Below are positions 6,337 to 14,194 of a DNA stretch of 14,258 nt, one piece after another. A program made the translations under genes and the position numbers. How positions within the stretch are numbered: position 1 is the first letter of the stretch; the number at the start of each line of letters is the position of its first letter. Source of the stretch: an uncultured Eremococcus sp. (GTDB lineage Bacteria > Bacillota > Bacilli > Lactobacillales > Aerococcaceae); contig CALUDO010000024.1 of NCBI GenBank assembly GCA_943914835.1, positions 1 through 14,258 of the forward strand, written 5' to 3'. The notes below the pieces were generated by a model that saw nothing but the letters and a program-made list of their open reading frames with translations, was not told the DNA's origin and did no database searches.

Positions 6337-6558
6337 TTAAGCTAGTTGAGATAACAGATCTGGTCTGAATCCGTTGAAAGGACGTGTTTCTTCTCCTTCA
6401 ACCACAGGTAAAGATTGAAAACCTAGAGATTTAATATGGTCCAGAGCTTGAGGGTCTTCAAAGACATCGATAGTTTGAAAAGGAATCCCCTTATCTTCTA
6501 GATATTTCTTAGTAAAGTTACATTGCATACAATTTGGTTTTGAATATACAGTTACCAT
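6337..6558 (-). CDS. nrdH: NrdH-type glutaredoxin-like redox protein
   Basis: A 73-residue NrdH redoxin, the electron donor for class Ib ribonucleotide reductase (NrdEF), itself reduced by thioredoxin reductase. Evidence: full-length family size, the N-terminal VTVYSKPNCMQCNFTKKYL with active site C10-M-Q-C13, and the C-terminal LPVVEGEE...FNGFRPDLL segment, in which the SLPVV loop holds the cis-proline and the F.GFRPD motif is typical of NrdH rather than ordinary glutaredoxins. No nrdE, nrdF or nrdI lies within the window, so the gene is separate from its enzyme. The start has AGAGGAG 6 nt upstream. The promoter carries two NrdR-box-like sequences, so expression is probably repressed by NrdR together with the reductase genes. 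A long hairpin follows the gene. Confidence 0.92.
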   Translation of the reverse strand: MVTVYSKPNCMQCNFTKKYLEDKGIPFQTIDVFEDPQALDHIKSLGFQSLPVVEGEETRPFNGFRPDLLSQLA

Positions 6559-6592
6559 TATTTCTCCTCTTTTCTTGAAATACTCTAGAGGT

Positions 6593-6621
6593 ATTATATG
6601 AAATTTATAGACTTAAAACAA
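6593..6621 (-). promoter_or_regulatory. Promoter of nrdH
   Basis: On the minus strand TTGTTT (6621-6616), a 17-nt spacer, and consensus TATAAT (6598-6593) form a good sigma-A promoter with a predicted 5' leader of about 28 nt before the nrdH start. Its -35 region overlaps the proximal NrdR-box-like site. Confidence 0.7.
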
Positions 6622-6663
6622 GATATATGGGGTATTATTTTAAATTAACACTAGATATTGTGA
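6618..6663 (-). promoter_or_regulatory. Tandem NrdR-box-like operators upstream of nrdH
   Basis: Compared with the 16-bp NrdR consensus ACACwATATaTwGTGT, the distal site at 6648-6663 (ACACTAGATATTGTGA) matches at 14 of 16 positions and the proximal site at 6618-6633 (ACAAGATATATGGGGT) at 12 of 16. Their centres are 30 bp apart, close to the three-helical-turn spacing (about 31-32 bp) usual for NrdR box pairs. The proximal box overlaps the -35, fitting repression. Matches were counted by eye. Confidence 0.65.
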
Positions 6664-6821
6664 GGTTAATTGGCTTGTTTTAGAACTGGCCTTACTTCCT
6701 TGACCTATAGGTGTATTAAATTGAAATAAATATTATTTAAATGATAAACAATCTCTTCTTAATTGTAAGCTATAAGGGGACTATGTGTAAGTACCTATAG
6801 TATAAATGGACGGCCTTCAAT
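6664..6821. other. Non-coding stretch of the nrdH-rqcH intergenic region
   Basis: This is the part of the 328-base intergenic region (6559-6886) not explained by the nrdH and rqcH promoters. It is very AT-rich and has no supportable ORF. It contains a 10-bp palindrome ACCTATAGGT (6703-6712), a further ACCTATAG at 6793-6800, an AAATAA/TTATTT inverted repeat (6724-6738), and a weak promoter-like TTGAAA-N16-GATAAA (6721-6748, plus strand). No convincing RNA gene was found. Confidence 0.4.
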
Positions 6822-6850
6822 TTAACATGTCGCAAGACCCATGTTATAAT
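6822..6850 (+). promoter_or_regulatory. Promoter of rqcH
   Basis: TTAACA (6822-6827), a 17-nt spacer ending in TGT, and consensus TATAAT (6845-6850) form a strong sigma-A promoter with an extended -10. Predicted transcription start is near 6857, leaving a leader of about 30 nt containing AAAGGAGG. Confidence 0.75.
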
Positions 6851-6886
6851 TTAGGAATATCCAACAAATCTTAAAGGAGGTAAATC

Positions 6887-8596
6887 ATGGCCTTTGACGG
6901 ATTTATTAGTCATCTAATGTGTCAAGAATTAAAAGCTCACTTAATCGGTGGGAGAATTTCAAAAATATATCAACCCTATCAACAAGAAATTCAAATGGTC
7001 ATCCGCAATCAGGGGCAGAATTATCGCTTAAACGGATCAATTCATCCAAGTTATTACCGACTTCATTTAACCCAAGAGCGTTCTGTAAACCCTCAACAAG
7101 CCCCCATGTTTTGTATGATTTTAAGAAAACATATCGAGAATGCACTTGTATTAGATATTTATCAAGTTGATAACGATCGTATATTGGTCATGGAGTTATC
7201 CGGACGCGATGAATTGGGAGATATGAACACCTATCATTTAATTTTTGAATTAATGGGGCGGCATTCAAATATCTTATTGGTTAATCCCAAGACTCATCGG
7301 ATTATTGATTGTATTAAGCATATTCCTAGTCATTTGAATAGTTACCGCCAACTACAGGCAGGGGCTGAATACCAAATGCCACCACACAATTCAAAGCAGG
7401 TTAATATTCTGTCACTTAATTCAGATGAAATCAAGTCGTTTAGCCAAGAGACTAAGACTGAGATTATGACTGGTAAAGCTAACCAGGTGATTCAAGGATT
7501 GAGTAAGACAGGGAGCCAAGCTCTACAAAAATGGGCTCAGGAAAGTGATTCTAGTCTACTAGCTATCCAAACTTTGTTGAACAAGGTTCAAGAACCAGAC
7601 TTTTGTATTTATCAAAATCAAGGAAAAGTAAACTTTTATTTCTTTACACCTCCTCTGATTGACGACATAAGTCAGATAGAGAATTTTGATAGTTTATCTG
7701 CTTTAATGGATTCCTTTTATAACAAGAAAGCTAAGCTAGATCACGTTAAGCAATTGTCTGGTAATTTGATCCAAGAAATCAACCATATTCTGGACCGTAA
7801 TCATAGCAAATTAAAGAAGTTAGACCGTGATTATCAAACGGCTGCCAATGCTGAGGATTACCGTATTAAAGGTGAACTTTTATCAGCCTATGCCCACCAA
7901 GTAAGAAAGGGATTAAAAGAAATTAGTTTACCTAATTATTACGAAGAAAACCAAGCTTTAAAAATTGATCTAAATCCAGCTAAATCGGCAATTGAGAATT
8001 CACAATATTATTTCAAAAGATATTCTAAATATAGAGATTCGTTAAAGTTTATAGACCAGCAAAAAGAATTAACCCAGATTGAAAATGATTATTTGGAAGG
8101 GATTCTTGTCCAACTAAGACAAGCTGATATAGAGGATGTTGAAGAAATTAAGGCAGAGCTCCAGTCCCAAGGATATGGCGGTAAGAAACATAAAAATATA
8201 AAAAAACGGGCCAAATCAAACCGACGTCCCCGTCGTTATTTGTCTAGTGACGGTACTTCAATTTATGTAGGACGAAATAATCAACAAAATGATGAATTGA
8301 GTCTACGCAAGGCATCCAAGAACCATTGGTGGATGCACACAAAAAATATTCCAGGCGCCCATGTCATAATTGAATCTGATCACCCTTCTGATCAAACAAT
8401 TACAGAGGCTGGAGAAATCGCTGCTTACTATTCTAAGTCTCAAGGTTCAAACAATGTCCCTGTGGACCTAGTTCAAGTCAAACACCTAAGAAAACCAAAC
8501 GGTGCGAAACCAGGATTTGTTATTTATGAAGGACAACGAACAATTTATGTGACACCCATTGAAGAAACTATTAAAGCTCTAGAGACAAGTAAATAA
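6887..8596 (+). CDS. rqcH: Ribosome quality control protein RqcH (NFACT family; also annotated FbpA/PavA)
   Basis: A 569-residue NFACT protein, about the length of Bacillus subtilis RqcH (570). It binds stalled large ribosomal subunits with peptidyl-tRNA and recruits tRNA-Ala to add C-terminal alanine tails that mark the nascent chain for degradation. Residues ~1-270 are NFACT-N, starting MAFDGFISHL and containing the D97-R98 pair reported as essential in B. subtilis RqcH. Two helical arms (~285-345 and ~378-430) form the coiled coil. A basic patch (GGKKHKNIKKRAKSNRRPRR, 431-450) leads into NFACT-R (~450-560) with YVGRNNQQND, WWMHTKNIPGAHVI and KPNGAKPGFVIYEG. Homologues in streptococci were first described as fibronectin-binding surface proteins (PavA/FbpA); no signal peptide or wall anchor is present here. 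AAAGGAGG lies 6 nt before the ATG. Monocistronic: own promoter, strong terminator after it. Confidence 0.95.
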   Translation: MAFDGFISHLMCQELKAHLIGGRISKIYQPYQQEIQMVIRNQGQNYRLNGSIHPSYYRLHLTQERSVNPQQAPMFCMILRKHIENALVLDIYQVDNDRILVMELSGRDELGDMNTYHLIFELMGRHSNILLVNPKTHRIIDCIKHIPSHLNSYRQLQAGAEYQMPPHNSKQVNILSLNSDEIKSFSQETKTEIMTGKANQVIQGLSKTGSQALQKWAQESDSSLLAIQTLLNKVQEPDFCIYQNQGKVNFYFFTPPLIDDISQIENFDSLSALMDSFYNKKAKLDHVKQLSGNLIQEINHILDRNHSKLKKLDRDYQTAANAEDYRIKGELLSAYAHQVRKGLKEISLPNYYEENQALKIDLNPAKSAIENSQYYFKRYSKYRDSLKFIDQQKELTQIENDYLEGILVQLRQADIEDVEEIKAELQSQGYGGKKHKNIKKRAKSNRRPRRYLSSDGTSIYVGRNNQQNDELSLRKASKNHWWMHTKNIPGAHVIIESDHPSDQTITEAGEIAAYYSKSQGSNNVPVDLVQVKHLRKPNGAKPGFVIYEGQRTIYVTPIEETIKALETSK

Positions 8597-8604
8597 ATAG
8601 ATAA

Positions 8605-8631
8605 AAGCCCCCTAGTCTTTCTAGGGGGCTT
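8605..8631. terminator. Bidirectional Rho-independent terminator between rqcH and ppaC
   Basis: An 11-bp perfect, GC-rich stem (AAGCCCCCTAG, 8605-8615, with 8621-8631) and a 5-nt loop lie between the convergent genes, 8 nt past the rqcH stop. The minus-strand tail TTTTATCTATTTATT is T-rich, so it should end ppaC transcripts well; the plus-strand tail (ATTAAAAT) is weaker. Confidence 0.9.
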
Positions 8632-8661
8632 ATTAAAATCTATCTTTGAACAAGTGCCACC

Positions 8662-9594
8662 TTAATCTTGGGTCATCGCTTCAGTTAAAGGAGGCACGAT
8701 CTGTTTCTTACGAGAAACAATACCAGGTAGGTCAATAACATTATCATTAATTGGAGCATGGAACGCCTTACCAGCAAGATCTGCTTTAGGTCCAACTACA
8801 AAACCAATTGAATTGTTTTCTAGAATATCTGTTGCTACGAAGAGCAGGAAGCTTAATCCATCATTTGCTACGGCCTCTTCCATTGCTTTTAGGAGAGATT
8901 CTTTGCGCTCTAAGACTTCATCGAAGCCAATAATATTGACTTGGCCAATTCGAACTTTTTGACCTTCCATTTCAAAGTTCTTAGCGTCTCCATTTAAAAT
9001 ATCTAAATCTGATCTCTCAGAGATATTACTACCGGCTCTAAGTAGTTCTAACCCATAATCATTGAGGTTAACATCTGCTAGTTGGGCTAATTCATTGGCA
9101 ATATCAATATCTTCTTTGGTGCAGGTTGGAGATTTTAATAACAAAGTGTCAGAGATAATCGCTGAAAGCATCAAACCAGCAATCGCCTTTGGAATATCGA
9201 TTTCCTTTTCTTGAAACATCTTATACAAGACAGATGCTGTAGACCCAATAGGCTCAGCCCGATAGAAAAGTGGATGCGCCGTTTCAAAGGCATTAATCCG
9301 ATGATGGTCTACGACATGTGTAACTTCTACTTGGTCAATATCAGAAACAGATTGAACGGGTTCGTTATGGTCTACCAGAACAACTTGATCTACTTCATTA
9401 GAGACAGTTTCTACGATACGTGGTAAGGCGACACTAAAATAATTAAAAGCAAACTGTGTTTCAGAATTTGCTTGTCCAAGCGCCACGGCCTCTGTTTCTT
9501 CACCGAGCCTTTCTAAGTAGTAACTCATAGCAATTGCAGATGCTATAGCATCAGTATCAGGATTTCGATGTCCAAAAACAAGTTTTTTCGTCAT
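8662..9594 (-). CDS. ppaC: Manganese-dependent inorganic pyrophosphatase (family II, DHH)
   Basis: A 310-residue cytosolic enzyme that hydrolyses pyrophosphate to phosphate, pulling biosynthetic reactions such as DNA, RNA and tRNA charging forward. The family II signatures are all present at canonical positions: H9-R-N-P-D13-T-D15, V74-D75-H-N, D96-H97-H98, S148-D149, and the C-terminal substrate-binding S294-R295-K296-K297-Q. There is no CBS/DRTGG regulatory insert, so it is the short, constitutively active form. TAGGAGG precedes the ATG by about 10 nt. It lies 60 nt after parC without a visible terminator. A consensus TATAAT (minus strand, 9653-9648) in the gap could give it its own promoter, though no matching -35 was found; read-through from parE-parC is likely too. 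The shared terminator at 8605-8631 ends the unit. Confidence 0.97.
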   Translation of the reverse strand: MTKKLVFGHRNPDTDAIASAIAMSYYLERLGEETEAVALGQANSETQFAFNYFSVALPRIVETVSNEVDQVVLVDHNEPVQSVSDIDQVEVTHVVDHHRINAFETAHPLFYRAEPIGSTASVLYKMFQEKEIDIPKAIAGLMLSAIISDTLLLKSPTCTKEDIDIANELAQLADVNLNDYGLELLRAGSNISERSDLDILNGDAKNFEMEGQKVRIGQVNIIGFDEVLERKESLLKAMEEAVANDGLSFLLFVATDILENNSIGFVVGPKADLAGKAFHAPINDNVIDLPGIVSRKKQIVPPLTEAMTQD

Positions 9595-9654
9595 TTAATA
9601 TAGGCCTCCTAAGAAAATTAAATAGTCATTTACTAACATTCTAGTACATTATAA

Positions 9655-12135
9655 CTAATCTAGCAATTCTAATTGGGATGGGTAGAGGTCAAGCACCTGA
9701 CCGACTTCTTTAAGATTATCTAAACTTGAACCGTTGGATAGACGGTTAGATAAAGGAATATCTTTAACTTGGAAAGACGAGATAAAGCCAGTGTCCCCTA
9801 AGACAGCTAGTGTTCGATCAATATTATCTACGACCAGTCCAGCTAGAATACGATGAGGATTCTGCTTCAATTCTTTAAGTATTAGAATACCTCGCGAGGC
9901 TCGCCGGGCTTGAGCAACTATATCAACATTAAATCGTTTGATATTCCCCCTTTGCGTTAGGATTATTATCTGCTGGGTCTCCTTATCATTATCAATGACT
10001 CCTGCTACACTCAGGCGGTCTCCCTGTTTCAAATTGATTGCCTGTACTCCTTGGGCTTTCAACCCATACTCTGATATTTCATTTAAGCCATACCGTAAAC
10101 TATAAGATCGTTCCGTTAAGAGAATTAATTCTTTCTTTGGAAGATTTGCGATGGTTTGAACATGAATGATTTGATCTGTTTTTGTTTTTAATTTCATGGC
10201 TTGAGCGGGTCGGGATTTGTAGGTCCGGTAGGCTACAAAGTCTTTCAAGGGGGTCAATTTAACCATACCCTCTGCAGTTACTAGAAGGAGTCGATCCTCC
10301 TTGTGGTTTGTATCTAGTTCTTCGTTTATATCATAAACAGAGGGACCGGCGTATACTAAGCCCTCCCCTTCTGCCAGATGGTATTGCTGGGAAATATGAA
10401 CGCCTAGGTCTTTCCACTTAATTTCAGGAAGTTCATGAACAGGGATATGAATATACTGTCCGCGACTGGTAATTAACAAGAGATGATCATAAGTTGACAT
10501 CTTGGCTACCCAGATAGGATAATCTAGATCTCGAACAGCTAGGTCCTCACTAGAAGACGATGAATAGGATCTAAGACTGGTTCGTTTAAGATAACCTTCT
10601 TTGGTGACGGATACCATTACTTCTTCTTGAGCAACCAGGAAGGATTGGTCAATATTTAAATCCTCAATATTTGCTTCAATCTGAGTCCGGCGCTTGGATT
10701 GGTAGTTCTTCTGAATAGTTTTTAATTCTTGAATGAGGGTTTTCTTTAGGATTGCTTCTTTTGCTAGTATATTTTGGTACATAGCAATGCGTTCATTTAA
10801 TTCAAGACGCTCATCTTGTAGTGCCACTATATCGGTATTGGTTAAGCGATAGAGTTGTAGTGATACAATAGCTTCTGCTTGTTCTATAGTGAAATCGTAA
10901 GCTTGAACTAAATTTTCTTTAGCATCAGTCTTACTATCACTTTCTCGGATAGTTTGAATCACCATATCAAGTATAGAAATCATTCGAATGAGCCCATCTA
11001 CAATATGTAAGCGGTGGCTATCCTTTTCTAAACTATATTGAGTTCGGCGTTTAATGACTTCTTTTTGGTGCTTTATATAGGCTTCAAGAATATCAATCAG
11101 ACCTACTTGTTGAGGACGTCGCTCATTAATCGCGATCATATTAAAATGGTAATTAATTTGCAGGTCAGTGTGTTTTAAAAGATATTGTAAAATTAGCTCT
11201 GGATCTATGTCACGTTTGATTTCAATAACCAGTCTAAGTCCCGTTCGGTCAGATTCATCACGAACATCAGCCAATCCATCCACTTTCTTTTGTAAGCGAA
11301 TATCATCAATTCGTTGGATGAGCTTACTTTTATTGACTTCGTAAGGGAGCTCAGTGACAACTATTTGACTCTTGCCCCCTTTGAGTGTTTCAATGTCTGT
11401 TTTGGACCGTAAAACGATTTTACCTTGTCCGGTTTGGTATATTTTCTTGAGTTGCTTGGCCCCCTGGAGAATACCACCGGTTGGGAAATCTGGACCTTTA
11501 ATGTGGGCCAATAAATCGTCCAAGTCATAATTATCATGACTTAGGATATATATTAAGGCATCCACAACCTCAAAAAGGTTATGAGGGGGAATATCTGTGG
11601 CATAACCTGCAGATATCCCTGTAGCCCCATTCACTAATAAATTAGGATAACGAGCCGGCAATACAACAGGTTCCTTCAAAGAGTCATCAAAATTATAAAT
11701 GTAGTCTACTGTATCCATGTGTATATTTTCTAGAAGTTCCATGGCAATTTGTGACAGTCGGGCTTCCGTGTACCTCATGGCAGCCGCTGGGTCCCCATCC
11801 ATCGAGCCATTATTACCATGCATATCAATTAAAGGTTCTCGGTTTTTCCAGTCTTGACTCATTCTTACCATGGCTTCGTAGACTGAGGAATCCCCATGGG
11901 GGTGATAATTACCAATGACATTACCGACGGTTTTGGCTGATTTTCGATAGGGGTTATCCGCAGTATTTCGGTCTTCAAGCATGGCATATAGAATTCGGCG
12001 TTGGACTGGTTTTAGACCGTCTCGGATATCTGGTAAGGCCCGGTCTTGAATAATATATTTAGAATACCGGCCGAAACGGTCTCCTAAAATACTTGCAAAT
12101 GTGAGTTCTTCAATGTTTTCATTCATCTGTGCCAT
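9655..12135 (-). CDS. parC: DNA topoisomerase IV subunit A
   Basis: An 826-residue ParC, the DNA-cleaving subunit of topoisomerase IV, which unlinks daughter chromosomes together with ParE. The winged-helix region contains the catalytic Tyr122 in AAMRYTEARLS. The quinolone-resistance region reads HPHGDSSVYEAM, with Ser83 and Glu87 at the positions equivalent to streptococcal Ser79 and Asp83, that is, the susceptible-type residues. The tower and coiled-coil gate follow to ~residue 490, then a six-blade-like beta-pinwheel C-terminal domain; a degenerate GyrA-box-like QARRASRG lies near residue 750, and no strict QRRGGKG is present, which argues for ParC over GyrA. The length is close to Gram-positive ParC. 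The chosen ATG has GAGGAGG 6 nt upstream and overlaps the end of parE by 17 bases, indicating translational coupling. Confidence 0.97.
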   Translation of the reverse strand: MAQMNENIEELTFASILGDRFGRYSKYIIQDRALPDIRDGLKPVQRRILYAMLEDRNTADNPYRKSAKTVGNVIGNYHPHGDSSVYEAMVRMSQDWKNREPLIDMHGNNGSMDGDPAAAMRYTEARLSQIAMELLENIHMDTVDYIYNFDDSLKEPVVLPARYPNLLVNGATGISAGYATDIPPHNLFEVVDALIYILSHDNYDLDDLLAHIKGPDFPTGGILQGAKQLKKIYQTGQGKIVLRSKTDIETLKGGKSQIVVTELPYEVNKSKLIQRIDDIRLQKKVDGLADVRDESDRTGLRLVIEIKRDIDPELILQYLLKHTDLQINYHFNMIAINERRPQQVGLIDILEAYIKHQKEVIKRRTQYSLEKDSHRLHIVDGLIRMISILDMVIQTIRESDSKTDAKENLVQAYDFTIEQAEAIVSLQLYRLTNTDIVALQDERLELNERIAMYQNILAKEAILKKTLIQELKTIQKNYQSKRRTQIEANIEDLNIDQSFLVAQEEVMVSVTKEGYLKRTSLRSYSSSSSEDLAVRDLDYPIWVAKMSTYDHLLLITSRGQYIHIPVHELPEIKWKDLGVHISQQYHLAEGEGLVYAGPSVYDINEELDTNHKEDRLLLVTAEGMVKLTPLKDFVAYRTYKSRPAQAMKLKTKTDQIIHVQTIANLPKKELILLTERSYSLRYGLNEISEYGLKAQGVQAINLKQGDRLSVAGVIDNDKETQQIIILTQRGNIKRFNVDIVAQARRASRGILILKELKQNPHRILAGLVVDNIDRTLAVLGDTGFISSFQVKDIPLSNRLSNGSSLDNLKEVGQVLDLYPSQLELLD

Positions 12136-14194
12136 TGTTTTCCTCCTCTACAAATAAATTGATTTGACCATCAGCTTCAATATCAAATTCTCCTTGAGTC
12201 TGCTGATGACCCTCTGCTTTTACCCGCACATTTTCAATTTGGATATCCGCCTCTTGTAACAGAGTATCTTCTTGGTCCATATTAGTAAACTGAACATTAG
12301 ACTCAATCCATTTACGACGAGGTTCAACTTTACTACCCATTAAAGTTGTTAACCGACGTTCTGATAAGATGGCATCTTCTACAGTGACTCTTATTAGAAG
12401 TCGACTTTCAGGATTCATAGTAGTATCCCACAATTGTTCAGCATTCATTTCCCCAAGTCCCTTATAGCGTTGTAAAGTGTATCCTTTACCTAGCTTGTCG
12501 GTGACAGTTTTGAGCTCTTCATCAGTCCAGGCGTATTCTACAGTCGCTTTCTTCCCTTTTCCTTTAGAAATCTTATAAAGCGGAGGCATGGCTAAATAAA
12601 CTTTTCCCGCTTCTAATAAGGGTTTCATATAACGATAGAAGAAGGTCAGCAGGAGTACTTGAATGTGAGCCCCATCAGTATCCGCATCGGTCATAATAAT
12701 GACCTTATCGTAGTTAATATCTTTCAAATTAAAATCAGAACCAACACCGCCCCCAATGGTGTAGATCATGGTATTGATTTCTTCATTCTTCATGATGTCT
12801 GTCATTGAGGCTTTCTCTGTATTAATGACTTTACCTCGCAAGGGAAGAATCGCTTGATATTGTGGATTACGCCCGAGTTTGGCTGATCCACCGGCAGAAT
12901 CCCCTTCGACTAAATATAATTCGTTCATTTTGGCATCTCTGGATTGGGCTTTGGTTAATTTACCAGAAATCAGGCGTTCCTGTTGAGATTTCTTTGCACC
13001 AGACCGCGAGGCATCACGTGCTTTACGCGCGGCTTCACGAGTTTCTCTAGCCTTCACTGCCTTACGAATAAGGGCTTGGGCTTGGGGACCATTTTCATTT
13101 AAGAAATGGGATACAGACTCGTTAGTGAAATTATCTACTAAAGTCCGGGCCTTGGGGGTCCCTAGCTTATCTTTGGTTTGCCCCTCGAACTGGAGATAGC
13201 CCTCGGGAATACGTAGCGATATAACTGCCGCAATCCCTTCTCGGATATCTGAGCCTTCAAGATTTTTATCCTTATCTTTAATAATCCCAACTCGGCGACC
13301 ATATTCGTTAAAGGCTTTAGTCAATCCAGATTTAAATCCGGTCTCATGACTGCCACCACCCATGGTACGCACATTATTAGCAAAAGAAAGAATAGTTTCT
13401 GAATACCCATCATTAAATTGAAAAGCATAGTCAATTTCAAAGTCTTCCACTTCTGTGCTAGCAAAAGCTATATCAGAAACAGTATGTTTCTCTTCATTTA
13501 AGTAGGCAATAAAATCTTTTAGACCTGCTTGATAGTGAAAGCTTTCTTCTTGATTGTTACGATGGTCTATCAGTGTAATTTCTAAATCTTTTAGAAGAAA
13601 GGCTGATTCTCGTAATCTTTCAAGGATAGTGTCGTAAGATATGGAATGGCCCGAGAAGACTTGAGAATCAGGCATAAAATGAACAGACGTACCACTTGTC
13701 CTTTTTTGGTGGTTTTTGGTTTTTTTTAATTTAGAAATTTCTTTGCCACCTTTGGTGAAAGTCATTTGGTAGGTATATCCATCTCGCATGACTTCAACCT
13801 GCAACCATGATGACAAGGCATTAACGACACTAGCCCCCACACCATGGAGCCCCCCCGCAGATTTATAGCCGCCTTGGCCAAACTTTCCACCCGCATGGAG
13901 AACTGTAAATATGACTTGGATGGTGGGTAAGCCAGAATCGTGCATTCCGACCGGCATTCCACGGCCGTTATCACTGACTTTGACCGACCCATCTTCCAAT
14001 AGCTCCACTGTTATTTTATCGGCAAAGCCTGCTAGGGCTTCGTCAACTGCGTTATCAACAATTTCGTAGACCAGATGGTGGAGTCCGCGAGCATCAGTAG
14101 ATCCAATATACATACCTGGTCGCTTACGAACCGCATCGAGTCCTTCAAGAATTTGAATCGCTGAATCATTATAATTAGTTAAAGAATTTGTCAT
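12119..14194 (-). CDS. parE: DNA topoisomerase IV subunit B
   Basis: A 691-residue ParE, the ATPase subunit of topoisomerase IV. The GHKL ATPase shows E44 and N48 (YEIVDNAVDEA), D75-N-G-R-G, and the lid loop GGLHGVGAS (114-122); the GQGGYKSAGG context is the Gram-positive ParE version rather than GyrB. The transducer has the Q339-T-K341 switch lysine. The TOPRIM domain has E430 (LVEGDSAGG), the PLRGKVIN segment, and D503-A-D505-T-D507, followed by RYKGLGEMN. After the usual end (RRKWIESNVQFT, ~638) there is an extra ~53-residue acidic, disordered-looking tail that includes QINLF (677-681), resembling a sliding-clamp-binding motif. The last codons also contain the parC ribosome binding site. 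GAGGTGA lies about 4-5 nt before the ATG. The promoter probably lies in 14195-14258 but I could not define it. Confidence 0.97.
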   Translation of the reverse strand: MTNSLTNYNDSAIQILEGLDAVRKRPGMYIGSTDARGLHHLVYEIVDNAVDEALAGFADKITVELLEDGSVKVSDNGRGMPVGMHDSGLPTIQVIFTVLHAGGKFGQGGYKSAGGLHGVGASVVNALSSWLQVEVMRDGYTYQMTFTKGGKEISKLKKTKNHQKRTSGTSVHFMPDSQVFSGHSISYDTILERLRESAFLLKDLEITLIDHRNNQEESFHYQAGLKDFIAYLNEEKHTVSDIAFASTEVEDFEIDYAFQFNDGYSETILSFANNVRTMGGGSHETGFKSGLTKAFNEYGRRVGIIKDKDKNLEGSDIREGIAAVISLRIPEGYLQFEGQTKDKLGTPKARTLVDNFTNESVSHFLNENGPQAQALIRKAVKARETREAARKARDASRSGAKKSQQERLISGKLTKAQSRDAKMNELYLVEGDSAGGSAKLGRNPQYQAILPLRGKVINTEKASMTDIMKNEEINTMIYTIGGGVGSDFNLKDINYDKVIIMTDADTDGAHIQVLLLTFFYRYMKPLLEAGKVYLAMPPLYKISKGKGKKATVEYAWTDEELKTVTDKLGKGYTLQRYKGLGEMNAEQLWDTTMNPESRLLIRVTVEDAILSERRLTTLMGSKVEPRRKWIESNVQFTNMDQEDTLLQEADIQIENVRVKAEGHQQTQGEFDIEADGQINLFVEEENNGTDE
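12141..12147 (-). promoter_or_regulatory. parC ribosome binding site embedded in the parE C-terminal codons
   Basis: GAGGAGG on the minus strand lies 5-6 nt before the parC ATG and is read within parE as part of Glu-Glu-Glu (residues 683-685). It decides the first ATG as the parC start over the ATG three codons later, and ties the parE tail sequence to parC translation. Confidence 0.7.

Noticed and set aside
6887..8596. Fibronectin-binding adhesin as the main function of the NFACT protein
   Set aside because: No signal peptide or anchor; intact D97-R98 and NFACT-R features support the ribosome quality-control role.
13762..13992. Second minus-strand frame inside parE
   Set aside because: It lies within the conserved ATPase domain of parE in another frame and has no independent support.
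9655..14194. DNA gyrase (gyrB/gyrA) for the topoisomerase pair
   Set aside because: No strict GyrA box in the A subunit, ParE-type GQGGYKSAGG lid context in the B subunit, and the overlapping parE-parC order favour topoisomerase IV.
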